Below, piece by piece: positions 10,101 to 17,019 of a stretch of DNA of 55,797 nucleotides (position 1 is its first letter; the number at the start of each line of letters is the position of its first letter). This DNA comes from Sedimentisphaerales bacterium. Its GTDB lineage: Bacteria > Planctomycetota > Phycisphaerae > Sedimentisphaerales > Anaerobacaceae. The stretch covers positions 1 to 55,797 of the forward strand of contig JAFGLV010000141.1 of the NCBI GenBank assembly GCA_016927855.1. The letters run 5' to 3'. Both the position numbers and the translations under genes were made by a program. The notes under the pieces are model-generated. The model saw only the letters and a program-made list of their open reading frames with translations, was not told the origin of the DNA and searched no databases.

Positions 10101-10701
10101 CAATGAGGACATCCGTGTCGATCTCGACAACCTCGTCAGGCAGCAGGCCAAGGTGGGATTGGTCAATGCCAGGGACCGATTGCGCCACCAGAGCGGCGAG
10201 GTCCCATCGTCACGAGACCCAGGCGCGGGTCCTATCGACGGTCAGGGGTTTAGCCAGCAGCAGGCCGAGCGCATCGCCAGCTCGCTGGGCCAGGCGGATA
10301 ACGAGAATCTCGAGCTGATCACCCGCCGGGTCATTCAGTCCCAGACGGCTGCCGAAGCGTCTGTATCACAGCTCCAGATCGCTATGCCCATCTGCGGCCG
10401 GATGCTGCAATTCGCGAGCCCCCTGCAGGTCGAGCCCGCCGCGAACATGGAAGTAGCCTTTACCGCCAAACCGCGCCACCTGGCCGGAATCGATCCGAGC
10501 CTGGGGTATGCAGTCGGTCTCTTCGCGCTGCTGCTGGCTGCCGGATTCGTCGGCAAGTGGACCGGTCGTTTGACCATACGCCTGCACGAGGTCCTCGCTC
10601 CCGCGGCCAAGCCGATTGAGCCCCAGCGACCGAGCGCTCCGTCCGGTCCGGCCGACGAGGACGACCCGCCCAGCCAGGTTTCTGCAGACGAACTGCTCTG
10701 A
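4120..10701 (+). CDS. Giant membrane protein with two homologous halves
   Basis: The product is 2193 residues and I do not recognise it as a named family. It opens with a signal peptide (about 1-24). The extracytoplasmic half A (about 40-900) is beta-rich. It is followed by helices at about 917-937, 942-960, 1006-1024, 1028-1045 and 1054-1072, then a second signal-like segment (1078-1098). Half B (about 1100-2100) comes next, with a last helix near 2129-2147 and a hydrophilic tail. The halves are visibly homologous: 'GLMQVDALFDFQVAQGRIES' in A matches 'GLLQVFHAVRLQIAQGQVDR' in B, and 'YRFREADWTMNL' matches 'FQFLRPDWQLEL'. Both have repeated TGY-V/L-L/V-V/I segments. Half B has an Arg/Gln-rich helical stretch near 1950-2010. 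The upstream VWA/secretin-N protein is on the same strand, so co-function is plausible. It could be an envelope machine scaffold; this is inference. Confidence 0.85.
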   Translation: MSIRNHLCVCLLMWLCVTIAATAAPESPSSAETSHFASGGIEIDQVEVRGRIDGPHLAVTLAFEAQSSEAPRTMTLIQGDAVLEKLEPPLRDVRLDYDPNDHAYRITWPRKGSYPVRATFMAASSTEANSVWRRARLEVPAGRVRRIRLVSRQSDVEIELPGALQVQRRVEGGELVVEALLGPREPLVVRWKPQVQLAGAELVFSSQANTIVDVRAGLMQVDALFDFQVAQGRIESLTLKVPAGLSIVAVQGPAIRAWGLGDEVGGTRALRVELSRPQERDYRLRIRAEAALNALPSTVDVPAIEPTGGIRASGQLAVGTNSALQLVVQESSGLTQIDAAAFPRVAQPPSSGITPDTQSRPIPQGKAFFYTYAGSRYRLRLMADDIVPAYDVVGRLVARIKEDDLLLDAELELDVRDAPVGQLEITTPAGFVVAAVDGNRVDDYHLPNGTAPGQPTTVRVVFTEPVIGRTLLHLRLELGRGPLGVTQSITSPNVVGAKTQRGYVVVATETGIEIDPPQIQNLREVHTASVPLRVPQAQYAYRFREADWTMNLMSRRRPAEVRAEVFHLQSIGETLAHGSAVVNYLITGSPLDELRFRLPDSFENVEFVGSDVRRWVREGDVWVVRLTRKVLGDYNLAVTHTQRHASDRPIQLGALRCPDVQTQTGYVVVTSHLDLRLELASDQTAGQAGLLPISLDELPGDYRLLTSSPILAAYKYVSEPHTAALTIDPYRRSGLLPVAIDIADLQTRLAIRPDGRIESATIVRYKVKNTTGQFLALTIPAETRVWAVSSIETAPDGSERSSRLAASREQGNGRLLVPLRRQTNPNDPLTIELEYGQVHDGSGRWRPRVNLAAPGCTVPIVYADWRVTVPSRWTIDPTGGNMQAQAQPQGRLGLAPLARQIGQLWSNGARHWWRQPAVWLAAAVAGVLFIVVALFRRAWLPETVLFIVLVYIVWIGIEAGADRLDVPKPPTSLSFTQAVSVDPAEALQVEAALVPAWRRSITIGDIIGAAVVIVAAVALVFVRRYWWKVGAAGVVAVVIYVTAKVPPAWPVLKALATWFVPAVLAAWFVYRLWRRQAMPARAVAVAMILLLMCAGGGCAGSGAAPQTALGRPTIERLECALRAGADSMEIKYSLRVSADRPSSFPLLDESAVLVSPADLAAHAELRVDAGRHVVRVDRSGTYDLEATFLAPLLPAGPEQRRHFELALPAALTNRISLAVPDANVVVEAPRAVLLTRAEQEGQTHVEAMFVPGEPATFAWRPRERQTAQEEVRFYAQDLALASVTPGLLQVFHAVRLQIAQGQVDRLTLDVPQGQTVTSVNGPGVGAWRYDPASHTLEVRLSPPVTGSYALSLVTQSANASVPYQVRLQPLVVQRALDQHSVVGLAAEPSVYVQLDEHPAAMNVRDYVREVGDLVGTAVNLRAEQISQAFRFDASNNIVTGRVQAVQSEVRSQESARFNVEDERLVYNSQWDIEIAKAGRFDIDLLVPEGFDIDALEGQMVSHWDDSTDPNQRRVRVHFQHKLIGPVRLRLALSRAIAEIPARLSPPRVMVAGAIKHTGYLLIGAEQGVRVSVASRQGVSEVNPAELGQSGPGFLAFQFLRPDWQLELQTELMQARVTVQGLHIARVTDGLVRHQQALRYRLYHAGAKAFTLTLPPEAVGVTITGPGIARREQAQAGRWQVELADKVYDRPYLLNVAYETRYDPADGNVPLVPVRCEDADLQHGHVAVFATDRVELAAGSMDASFRPADARTIPDYFGAGDLSGAAMCYRSVSAQYSLIVRARRHAAAEQIGAEVLKTDLTSVVTGAGQAINRVALLLRVGSQRHLQTVLPTGAAIWSLAVDGQAVQPSLRDTADGRRALLVPLPQQASDDVLVDLVYVTDLTSASWSGTHTLSGPRFDLPLKNITWQVYVPQDFSYGDLGGTMPVDTRVAATDNILRYGWQTYQRQTFEANRRNLRVAQQQQSRARELAQMGEQAAARQALTKGYNFSLGDASLNEDIRVDLDNLVRQQAKVGLVNARDRLRHQSGEVPSSRDPGAGPIDGQGFSQQQAERIASSLGQADNENLELITRRVIQSQTAAEASVSQLQIAMPICGRMLQFASPLQVEPAANMEVAFTAKPRHLAGIDPSLGYAVGLFALLLAAGFVGKWTGRLTIRLHEVLAPAAKPIEPQRPSAPSGPADEDDPPSQVSADELL
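7340..7353 (+). promoter_or_regulatory. Possible internal ribosome binding site and start inside the giant gene
   Basis: GGAGG at 7340-7344 lies six bases before an in-frame ATG at 7351 (residue M1078). The codons that follow encode a short positively charged stretch, a hydrophobic run and GGGC (C1098), which together resemble a lipoprotein signal peptide, though the residue at -3 is Gly rather than the usual Leu. Half B of the protein begins directly after it. The simplest reading is a former gene boundary, or a start that can still make half B alone. Confidence 0.45.
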
Positions 10702-10725
10702 TACGAGTTGCCCGCTGTCGCCGTA

Positions 10726-12708
10726 CTACAAAGCGTCGATGGCGATCACGCTCACCGAGTGTGGTGGCAATTCGACTTGCAGGTCCTCGGAGTACGCGAT
10801 CGTTTTTTCCTGCGCTCTGATTGCATCCGGCGTCTGGATCGAGCAGCTCTCGGTGGGTTGCGCGGAGATCGTGTATAGTGTCACCTCAGCTTGTTCCGGG
10901 GCGACTGAGCCCTGGAGCCGGATCAGGAGTACCGGGTTGTCCGCGTTGTAGTTGACCGCCTTGATGACGATGCGCTTGCCGTCGGCGCTGCAGGCAGCGA
11001 TTGCATCGACGGTCCCCGGCTCCCACTGCTCCGGCTTCATCGTCGAGATCTCGTCGAAGAACTGGCGGCGCCGCCGGATGTCTCTGAACGTGCCCTTCGC
11101 GGAAGCCAACCGCTTGACGGCGTAGTGCTCGCGGAAGAGCTTCTCGACGATATAGCCTGATCCCGGAAACCACGAGACGTGGTCGTGGTAGATGAACGCC
11201 GTCCATGTTGGATCGTCGGCGGTGTTTCGCATCAGCAGGGCAGGACACGACATCGCCAGGTCCGGACTGAGCCGCTCGTAGGAAATCAACGACCCGGCCG
11301 CGTGCAGCCCCGCCCGCCAGTCGTAGGTCCGGGACAGATTCCACTCCAGCACGCCGATCTTGATTTGCGGATGCCGGGAACGCCGGATGTACTCTCTGAG
11401 CTTGACAAGGTAGTCCTCGATCCGACTGACGCCTTCGATGTACCTGTCGGGCTCGTATTCGTAGTTGTGACAGCCAAGTACGTCGAAGTTCTCGCCCGCG
11501 ACGTCGATCACCGTCTGGCTCCAGTTCATGTCGTTGGAGCGCTTCTGTCCGCACGCGACGATGGTTGCCTGCGGTGCGATCCGTCGCAGCGCCGCGCCGT
11601 AGAGATTGACGATCTCGGCGTATTCTTTGGCGGAATGTCCGTGATTCATCGGCTCGTTGTCAATTTGCAGGTAGCGCACGTTGTACGGCTCCGGATGGCC
11701 GTTGGCGGCGCGCAGCTTGCCCATTTCCGTGGTCGGCGGATCGTTGACATAATGGACCCAATCGAGCGCCTCCTGGAGCTCCTGCGGATCGGTGCTCGTC
11801 GCGCGCAGGCAGATCAAAGGCTCGGTGCCGAGCTGGCGACAGAGTTCGAGGAACTCATCGGTGCCGAAGGCGTTGTAGTCGGAGTAGTTGCCCCACAGCG
11901 CGTTGGGGCGCCAGACGCGGGAGATCTGGGGACCGACGCCGTGCCGCCAGTTGTAGAACGACGCGAACGACCCGCCGGGCCAACGCAGGAAAGGCGGCTT
12001 CAGGTCCGCCAACGCCTTGACCAGGTCGGGTCGGAGACTGCCGTTGCGCCGCGCGCCGGCCTCCATCAGTGACACGTGATCGACCAGGACGACGCCGGTA
12101 CCGGTGGCCGCGATCTCCAGACTCGCGTTGGTGTCGGTCTTCGGACAATCGAAGGCGAACGGGACCTCCCGCCAGTCCGACGACGCCATCCCGAGCGGCA
12201 CTCCGGCCAGCACCGCGCCGGAAGCGTCCTTGACGCGCAGAGTCGTCGCGGCCGAGCCACGTTCGGCCTTCCGCCACACTGAGCCGTCATACCGGCGTCC
12301 GGCTTGCAGGTACACGCGCTCCTGCCGGATGCCTGCTTCGCTCCCGCTGACCTCGATGCGAACGCACTTGTCCCCGTTGGCCGCCGGCACTTGGACGACG
12401 CGCGCGTTGCCGATGCTCGCATCGCTCGCGAATGACTGCCAATAATCGCGAAAGTCATCGCCCTCGAAGCCTCGGCCACGAACCTGCTCGGCGTAGAGGC
12501 CATCGACGACGGAATGATTGATGTGCTCGAGGAAATGCCCGTACACGCGCGGATCGATCTCCCCCTCGACCCGATCCATATCGACCAGCAGTACCGCCAC
12601 GCGTTGTCCCTCGCCCGCTGAACCCGGCACGGCGCCTGTCGCCAGCCAGATCAGCCCCATCGTTGCCAGTAGTCGGCCCCGTCCGTTCCATCGCGTTCCA
12701 TCTACCAT
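10726..12708 (-). CDS. Exported GH51 alpha-L-arabinofuranosidase
   Basis: This predicted 660-residue enzyme should release terminal arabinofuranosyl groups from arabinan or arabinoxylan. It has an N-terminal signal segment (WNGRGRLLATMGLIWLATG), the GH51 hallmark 'GHFLEHINHSVVDGLYAE', a carbohydrate-binding-like insert (about 90-190), 'RWPGGSFASFYNW', the acid/base Glu352 in 'IDNEPMN' and the nucleophile Glu455 in 'GVLEWNLS'. A C-terminal beta-sandwich ends the protein (HSVSVIAID). I place the start at the ATG at 12708, because GAGG sits eight bases upstream of it; a GTG three codons earlier would overlap that site. It is convergent with the giant gene (24-bp gap) and divergent from the PEP-CTERM gene. 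The family call is secure; the exact substrate is not. Confidence 0.93.
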   Translation of the reverse strand: MVDGTRWNGRGRLLATMGLIWLATGAVPGSAGEGQRVAVLLVDMDRVEGEIDPRVYGHFLEHINHSVVDGLYAEQVRGRGFEGDDFRDYWQSFASDASIGNARVVQVPAANGDKCVRIEVSGSEAGIRQERVYLQAGRRYDGSVWRKAERGSAATTLRVKDASGAVLAGVPLGMASSDWREVPFAFDCPKTDTNASLEIAATGTGVVLVDHVSLMEAGARRNGSLRPDLVKALADLKPPFLRWPGGSFASFYNWRHGVGPQISRVWRPNALWGNYSDYNAFGTDEFLELCRQLGTEPLICLRATSTDPQELQEALDWVHYVNDPPTTEMGKLRAANGHPEPYNVRYLQIDNEPMNHGHSAKEYAEIVNLYGAALRRIAPQATIVACGQKRSNDMNWSQTVIDVAGENFDVLGCHNYEYEPDRYIEGVSRIEDYLVKLREYIRRSRHPQIKIGVLEWNLSRTYDWRAGLHAAGSLISYERLSPDLAMSCPALLMRNTADDPTWTAFIYHDHVSWFPGSGYIVEKLFREHYAVKRLASAKGTFRDIRRRRQFFDEISTMKPEQWEPGTVDAIAACSADGKRIVIKAVNYNADNPVLLIRLQGSVAPEQAEVTLYTISAQPTESCSIQTPDAIRAQEKTIAYSEDLQVELPPHSVSVIAIDAL

Positions 12709-13085
12709 CGTCGTCACCTCGAACCCGAAACCCCGCAGCCGCCCGAACCTCGCCGCAAGGCCGGCGCGTCACTGCCCGTCGAATCGCCCCTTATCCTACC
12801 GTGCCGCCGCCCGCCTTTCAACTACCGCCGGCGGGCTTGACCGGGAAGCGCAGAGCGGGCTGGCGGCCAGCCTGCTCGTCGGGAAAAAAGTGCGACGGCA
12901 CGGCTTTGTTCCTGCTTTTGTGGCGCCCTGCGTCTATCCTCAGAGCAGAGACTGCGGGGGGTCTCGTGCCGACGATTGCGGGCAGGACTGTCGTTTTCGC
13001 GAATGCTCCCTGTGGCCGGTTCTTTCGATTGTTTCTCCGTGTAGACGCCGGAATAGAAACGCTTTCGTGGTTAGGAGGATAATCG
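12709..13085. promoter_or_regulatory. Divergent intergenic region with a strong dyad
   Basis: This 377-bp gap separates the GH51 gene (-) from the PEP-CTERM gene (+), so it should hold promoters for both. Its clearest structure is an 11-bp stem at 12853-12877: GAGCGGGCTGG, a CGG loop, then CCAGCCTGCTC, with one G.T pair. No T-run follows on either strand, so an operator or RNA hairpin is likelier than a terminator. A strong AGGAGG at 13074-13079 serves the downstream gene. I saw no convincing promoter boxes and no credible small gene. Confidence 0.4.
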
Positions 13086-13733
13086 ATGAACTGCAAGAAC
13101 CCGTGCCTCAAGCTCCTTTTCTGCACTGTCGTCACAGTCGGTGCAATTTCGCCGGCGTATGCCGACATCACCCTTCAGAACGGCGACTTCTCGTCGGGAC
13201 TGGCCGGTTGGACCGTCGAATGGGGCGACGTAACCGATGGGGGCGGCTACGCCCTTTTCCAGGAGGATGCTTTCGACATTTCCAGCACGCTTTCGCAGCA
13301 ATTCACGCTCCCGCTCGGCGCACAGCTTCTGTCCTTTGACCTGACGCTGAGTGCCGAAGGCGATCGTGATCCCTTTGCCTGGCCCGACGCCTTCACGGCC
13401 TCACTGCTGGATGCGGCCACGTTCGACCCGCTCATCACCTGGGACCCGTTCGTGACCGAGTTTTTCCTGCTGGAGAACACCGGCGCCATGGAAACCTCTG
13501 CCGGCATGGCCGTCGCAGGCAATACGATCAGCCTTGATGTCTCGTCCTGGCGCGGACAGGATGTGCTCCTGTCGTTCGACCTCTGGGGCAGCTATGACGG
13601 GATGACTACCACAACGCACTTGGACAACGTCGATGTCTCTGTTGTGCCGCTCCCAAGTGCGGTCCTGTTGGCCATCGTCGGGCTCGGCAGCAGTATAATT
13701 GGGTTGCCCCTCAAGCGCAAGAGAGTTGTGTGA
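13086..13733 (+). CDS. Secreted protein with a PEP-CTERM-type sorting tail
   Basis: The product has 215 residues. It has a signal peptide (1-26, ending AYA), a beta-rich domain that starts 'ITLQNGDFSSGLAGWTV', as is common in surface carbohydrate-binding-like domains, and a C-terminal tripartite tail from about 187: VPLPSA, a hydrophobic helix, then LKRKRVV. That tail matches the VPLPxx variant of PEP-CTERM signals, which an exosortase recognises to anchor the protein at the cell surface. No exosortase is present in the window. The start has AGGAGG six bases upstream. The specific function is unknown. The following gene is also exported and on the same strand, so the two may be expressed together. 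Confidence 0.8.
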   Translation: MNCKNPCLKLLFCTVVTVGAISPAYADITLQNGDFSSGLAGWTVEWGDVTDGGGYALFQEDAFDISSTLSQQFTLPLGAQLLSFDLTLSAEGDRDPFAWPDAFTASLLDAATFDPLITWDPFVTEFFLLENTGAMETSAGMAVAGNTISLDVSSWRGQDVLLSFDLWGSYDGMTTTTHLDNVDVSVVPLPSAVLLAIVGLGSSIIGLPLKRKRVV

Positions 13734-13866
13734 CAATAGGCGCGCGGCAGCCACGGGTGGTTCTGCGTTGGTTGTCCTTCCGTCCCAGCACGAATGAACA
13801 CTGGCGCACTCCTAGGTGGAAATGTCGGCAGAAAGAAATCGAACGCCGAAGAAAAGGACGCTTGAG

Positions 13867-16428
13867 ATGACAGGAAGGAAGCCAATATGGCAGGCCTCGC
13901 AGACCGCTTTGCTCGCGTCAGTCGTTCTGTTGGTCAGCCCGGCATTCGCGGGCCGATTCTATGCGACCCGCCCCGAAGCTGTCTTGCACGTGCGCGACGA
14001 CGCTAGCGGATATATTCAACCGCAGGAGTGTTTCATCTGGAAGGATGGTGATCCTGATACTCCCTGGAGGGTAATCCCGGGCACAGGTTGTGCTCACTGG
14101 GTGGCTCACCAACTGGGGTTGGGGGTACTTCCCAGTCCTTGGCAGCAGTGGGAAACTGGCCACATTGAACCGCCTTTACCGGAAGAAGCCTGGGATGTCT
14201 GTTATGACGGGTACTACATAAATGTTACGACCTTAGTCGAAGGACTGGAGGAGATTGAACGCGAGAAAGTGATCGTAGGAGATGTCTGGACACAGAGCGA
14301 TCTGGGACATTGCGGAATTGTACGCGAAGTAACCAGCCAGGGCTGCCTAGTGGAACACTGCAGTGTCACAGGTATAGCGAAGAACTGGAAGAGCTCTGGC
14401 AGATACTGGAGGGTGCGCCGTTTCTGGCCTTCCCTGCAGTCGGTCTTGGACAACATCACCGTTGCACCCGTTGCGGGTGACAGTAGTATCGATGTGAGGA
14501 GTGACTACCTTCCCGACGGAGGTGATTCGCTGTGGAGTATCGGAGGTTCTGGAGGTTCCTGGACTGCTCTGGTCTTCGAGCAAGCGTCTTCGGCAGCAGA
14601 CACTGCGTTCGGAGTGTACGATGCCGAAGACGCCTCGAAGACGGTCGAGTTATTCGCCGGCGCGGACGGATCCGGTGCACAGGTCTGTTTCTCCATCCTC
14701 GTGCAGGGAAACGTGCTGATCAACCCTCTTTCGGATACAGGAATCCGCTTTTCCGGAAATAGGTTCGGCTATTACCTCGACTATGGTGACAAGCGTTTCT
14801 ACAGTGAGGCAAGGCTGAACCATGACGGCATAGATCACATGTACGCCTACCAAGGCACTGGCGACACGATAGAACTCCCTGGGCAAGGGCCGGGCCTCTG
14901 CGGCACTGAAGAGTACGTGCTCGCCTTCGTTGATACGCAGGCGCAGAGCGATCAGGAATTTCTCCATTTCGTATGCATAGTCGAGTCTGTAGCACCGGCG
15001 TCTGCCTCCACCCCCGATGAACCGCCTCCACCCGCACAGACTGAGCCCTACCTTGACACCATCGCGCCCGATTCCGGAGCGCCTGGGATCATCGCGACTA
15101 TCAGGGGAAGCAGTCTTGACAAGGTCACCGAGCACGTCAAGTTCGACACCGTCGAAGCCGAGATAGTGAGTTGGTCGACGTCTACGGTTGTGGTTAAGGT
15201 GCCGGAACCTCGATCGGAGGGGGAGCGAACCGTTGACGTGACGGCCGGAGGGGGTATCGGCTTGGAGGAGACGAATAGTGTCCCGTTCACATACAAAAAG
15301 CCTGTGTTGGAGTCAGTCCTTCCGTCGTATGGGAAGCCGGGAGACGAAATCACGTTCACGGGGAAGCACTTTGGCGAGGTGCAGCACTCCGTCGAGTTTG
15401 GACGGTCGCTTGTATCTCCCGAATCCCATGGCGACACAGAAATGGTTGCCAAGGCACCGTGGGATCTGGGCTTCGGCGTGGGGGAGTGGGTCTTCGTTCA
15501 ACTCGTGAAATGCGTGGCGAACGGAGTGATCCCCGGCTCCGGAGAGCTTCTCGACCTGGTCTACGAGATGGAAGCGGGCGGCGTCGAGATAGACTGGTCG
15601 GGCGGTGATATTGACGTGGAAGCGCGCGCACGGTCGGCCGTAGGTCGCAGCGATCCCAAACGGTTTACCTTCAACATCTACGAGGTAATCGAGATGGTTA
15701 TCGGCAGCCCGGGGGAACCACGGATCGTCGATGCTGAGGGCAACGTGACGGGCGTCGTAGACGGTAACGTACGCCGAGAAATCCCGTACTCTTACTTTGC
15801 GGAGGACACGGCGCTTATCGTGAACCCTGAGTCGTCATACACCTTCGAGGTCGTTGGCACCGGACAGGGTACGTATGGCCTCCAGATATCGCGGATCAAC
15901 CGCAATTCTCCTCAAGAGTTCGAGGCCAACGGCATACTCATTGCGCCTGGATCAAGGCACGTGTTCGAAATCAATTGGGATTCCGGCGCCCCGAGCACCA
16001 CGCTGAAGGTGGACACAGAAGGCGATGGTCGCTTTGAGCAAACCATCACAGCGAGCGACTCGTTGGAAACCCCACAGATATCCGTCAACAGTTTCGTGAC
16101 CGTGGCGGCGGGTGCCGCCTCATACGATCGCCGAACGGGGCAGTTCAGTGTGGGTGTGACCGTCAAGAATACATCGAGCACCGTCATCGGCGAGCCAGTT
16201 TGGCTGGTGATCGACTCCGTCAGTAGCTTCTGGGTTGTCCCGGCTAATACAAGCGGCACGACAGAGGACGGCAAACCATACGTGGACTTGACGCCTTTGC
16301 TGGGAGACGGAGACCTTGACCCCGGCGAAACCGTACAGACGCGCGCCTATTTCACCAACCCACAACGTGCGCGCTTCACCTTCGCGCCCGGGGTGCGCGG
16401 CTGCCCCGCGGGACTCTCTGTACAATAG
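13867..16428 (+). CDS. Exported CHAP-like / IPT-TIG domain protein
   Basis: The product has 853 residues. After a signal peptide (1-30, ending AFA), a domain at about 45-185 has the layout of a CHAP or NlpC/P60-like cysteine peptidase: Cys75 in 'GTGCAHWVAHQLG', then 'VGDVW' and His148 in 'LGHCGIVREV'. A middle region (about 200-385) is unassigned. Two IPT/TIG-like immunoglobulin folds follow (about 395-475 and 480-580; 'LDTIAPDSGAPG', 'LESVLPSYGKPGD'), and then beta-rich segments to the end. The start at 13867 has AAGGA eight bases upstream and puts the signal peptide at the N-terminus; an ATG at 13822 also has an upstream AGGTGG. Peptidoglycan or peptide cleavage is an inference from the Cys/His spacing. 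It lacks a PEP-CTERM tail. Confidence 0.7.
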   Translation: MTGRKPIWQASQTALLASVVLLVSPAFAGRFYATRPEAVLHVRDDASGYIQPQECFIWKDGDPDTPWRVIPGTGCAHWVAHQLGLGVLPSPWQQWETGHIEPPLPEEAWDVCYDGYYINVTTLVEGLEEIEREKVIVGDVWTQSDLGHCGIVREVTSQGCLVEHCSVTGIAKNWKSSGRYWRVRRFWPSLQSVLDNITVAPVAGDSSIDVRSDYLPDGGDSLWSIGGSGGSWTALVFEQASSAADTAFGVYDAEDASKTVELFAGADGSGAQVCFSILVQGNVLINPLSDTGIRFSGNRFGYYLDYGDKRFYSEARLNHDGIDHMYAYQGTGDTIELPGQGPGLCGTEEYVLAFVDTQAQSDQEFLHFVCIVESVAPASASTPDEPPPPAQTEPYLDTIAPDSGAPGIIATIRGSSLDKVTEHVKFDTVEAEIVSWSTSTVVVKVPEPRSEGERTVDVTAGGGIGLEETNSVPFTYKKPVLESVLPSYGKPGDEITFTGKHFGEVQHSVEFGRSLVSPESHGDTEMVAKAPWDLGFGVGEWVFVQLVKCVANGVIPGSGELLDLVYEMEAGGVEIDWSGGDIDVEARARSAVGRSDPKRFTFNIYEVIEMVIGSPGEPRIVDAEGNVTGVVDGNVRREIPYSYFAEDTALIVNPESSYTFEVVGTGQGTYGLQISRINRNSPQEFEANGILIAPGSRHVFEINWDSGAPSTTLKVDTEGDGRFEQTITASDSLETPQISVNSFVTVAAGAASYDRRTGQFSVGVTVKNTSSTVIGEPVWLVIDSVSSFWVVPANTSGTTEDGKPYVDLTPLLGDGDLDPGETVQTRAYFTNPQRARFTFAPGVRGCPAGLSVQ

Positions 16429-16830
16429 TGGACACCAGTAGTGGCGCGAGGTGGACCGCCGGTCATCGCGGGAGAACAGTCAGTCCAGGCTGGCTTGGCG
16501 ACTGAGCCCACACCGAGGTCTACGTGCTGCCGGAATGCGCGTCCATCTGCGGACCTTCCCGCCCTCGATCTTGCGTTGTCAGGCCTGCCTCCGCGTCCCC
16601 TGCGGTGAAAGAACGTTTCTCGGACGTCGCGTACCGTTCGTTTTGGGCGACTATCGGCTAACACTCTGTCAATACTGGTTTTAGAGGGAATGGGGGCTGA
16701 CTGATCCGTCACAAAGCATGCTTACTCCGCCACAGAGCAAACATGATCCGTCGCGGAGTAAGCATGATCCGTGGCGGAGCAAGTGCACTTTGCCCCGGAG
16801 CAGGCGTGACCAGCTTGGGCTAGCGTGCGG
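16429..16830. other. Gene-free stretch containing a tandem repeat
   Basis: I see no credible gene across these 402 bases, which separate the IPT protein (+) from the 3' end of the ferredoxin gene (-). Short reading frames here have no homology signal, and the longest continues antisense through the ferredoxin gene. The right-hand part is taken up by a 21-bp tandem repeat (16706-16810). Confidence 0.5.
16706..16810. repeat. 21-bp tandem repeat, five units
   Basis: Units begin at 16706, 16727, 16748, 16769 and 16790, exactly 21 bases apart. The core is CCGTCRCRGAGYAAGCATGAT with substitutions; the last unit is degenerate. Within the array, CATGCTTACTCCGC (16717-16730) and GCGGAGTAAGCATG (16753-16766) form a perfect 14-bp inverted repeat, so the transcript could fold. 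It lies just 3' of the ferredoxin gene. A related motif recurs at 17294-17312 on the other side of that gene. Confidence 0.75.
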
Positions 16831-17019
16831 CTATTCGTCGATGGAGATGGCGCTCATGGGGCAGCCTTTGACGGCTTCGCGGCACTTGTCCTCGGCGCCC
16901 GGCGGGACGGGGCTGACCTTGACGGTCGAGACGCCGTCCTTGACCTCGAACACCTCAGGACACGTGCTCTCGCACGCACCCACGCCGGCACACAGACTCG
17001 CATCCACTTTGGCCTTCAC
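16831..17019 (-). CDS. Small ferredoxin, probably [3Fe-4S]
   Basis: The 62-residue product is a single-cluster ferredoxin and a small cytoplasmic electron carrier. Cysteines lie at 10, 16, 20, 46 and 53. The classic C-x2-C-x2-C-x3-CP motif is altered, since Val13 replaces the second cysteine (CAGVGACESTCP). Cys10, Cys16 and Cys53 would then hold a [3Fe-4S] cluster, and Cys20/Cys46 correspond to the pair that forms a disulfide in Pyrococcus and Desulfovibrio gigas type ferredoxins. The start is GTG, with AGGAG six bases upstream. It is divergent from the cyd-like operon and could share its control region. Its partner enzyme is not evident in the window. Confidence 0.92.
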   Translation of the reverse strand: MKAKVDASLCAGVGACESTCPEVFEVKDGVSTVKVSPVPPGAEDKCREAVKGCPMSAISIDE

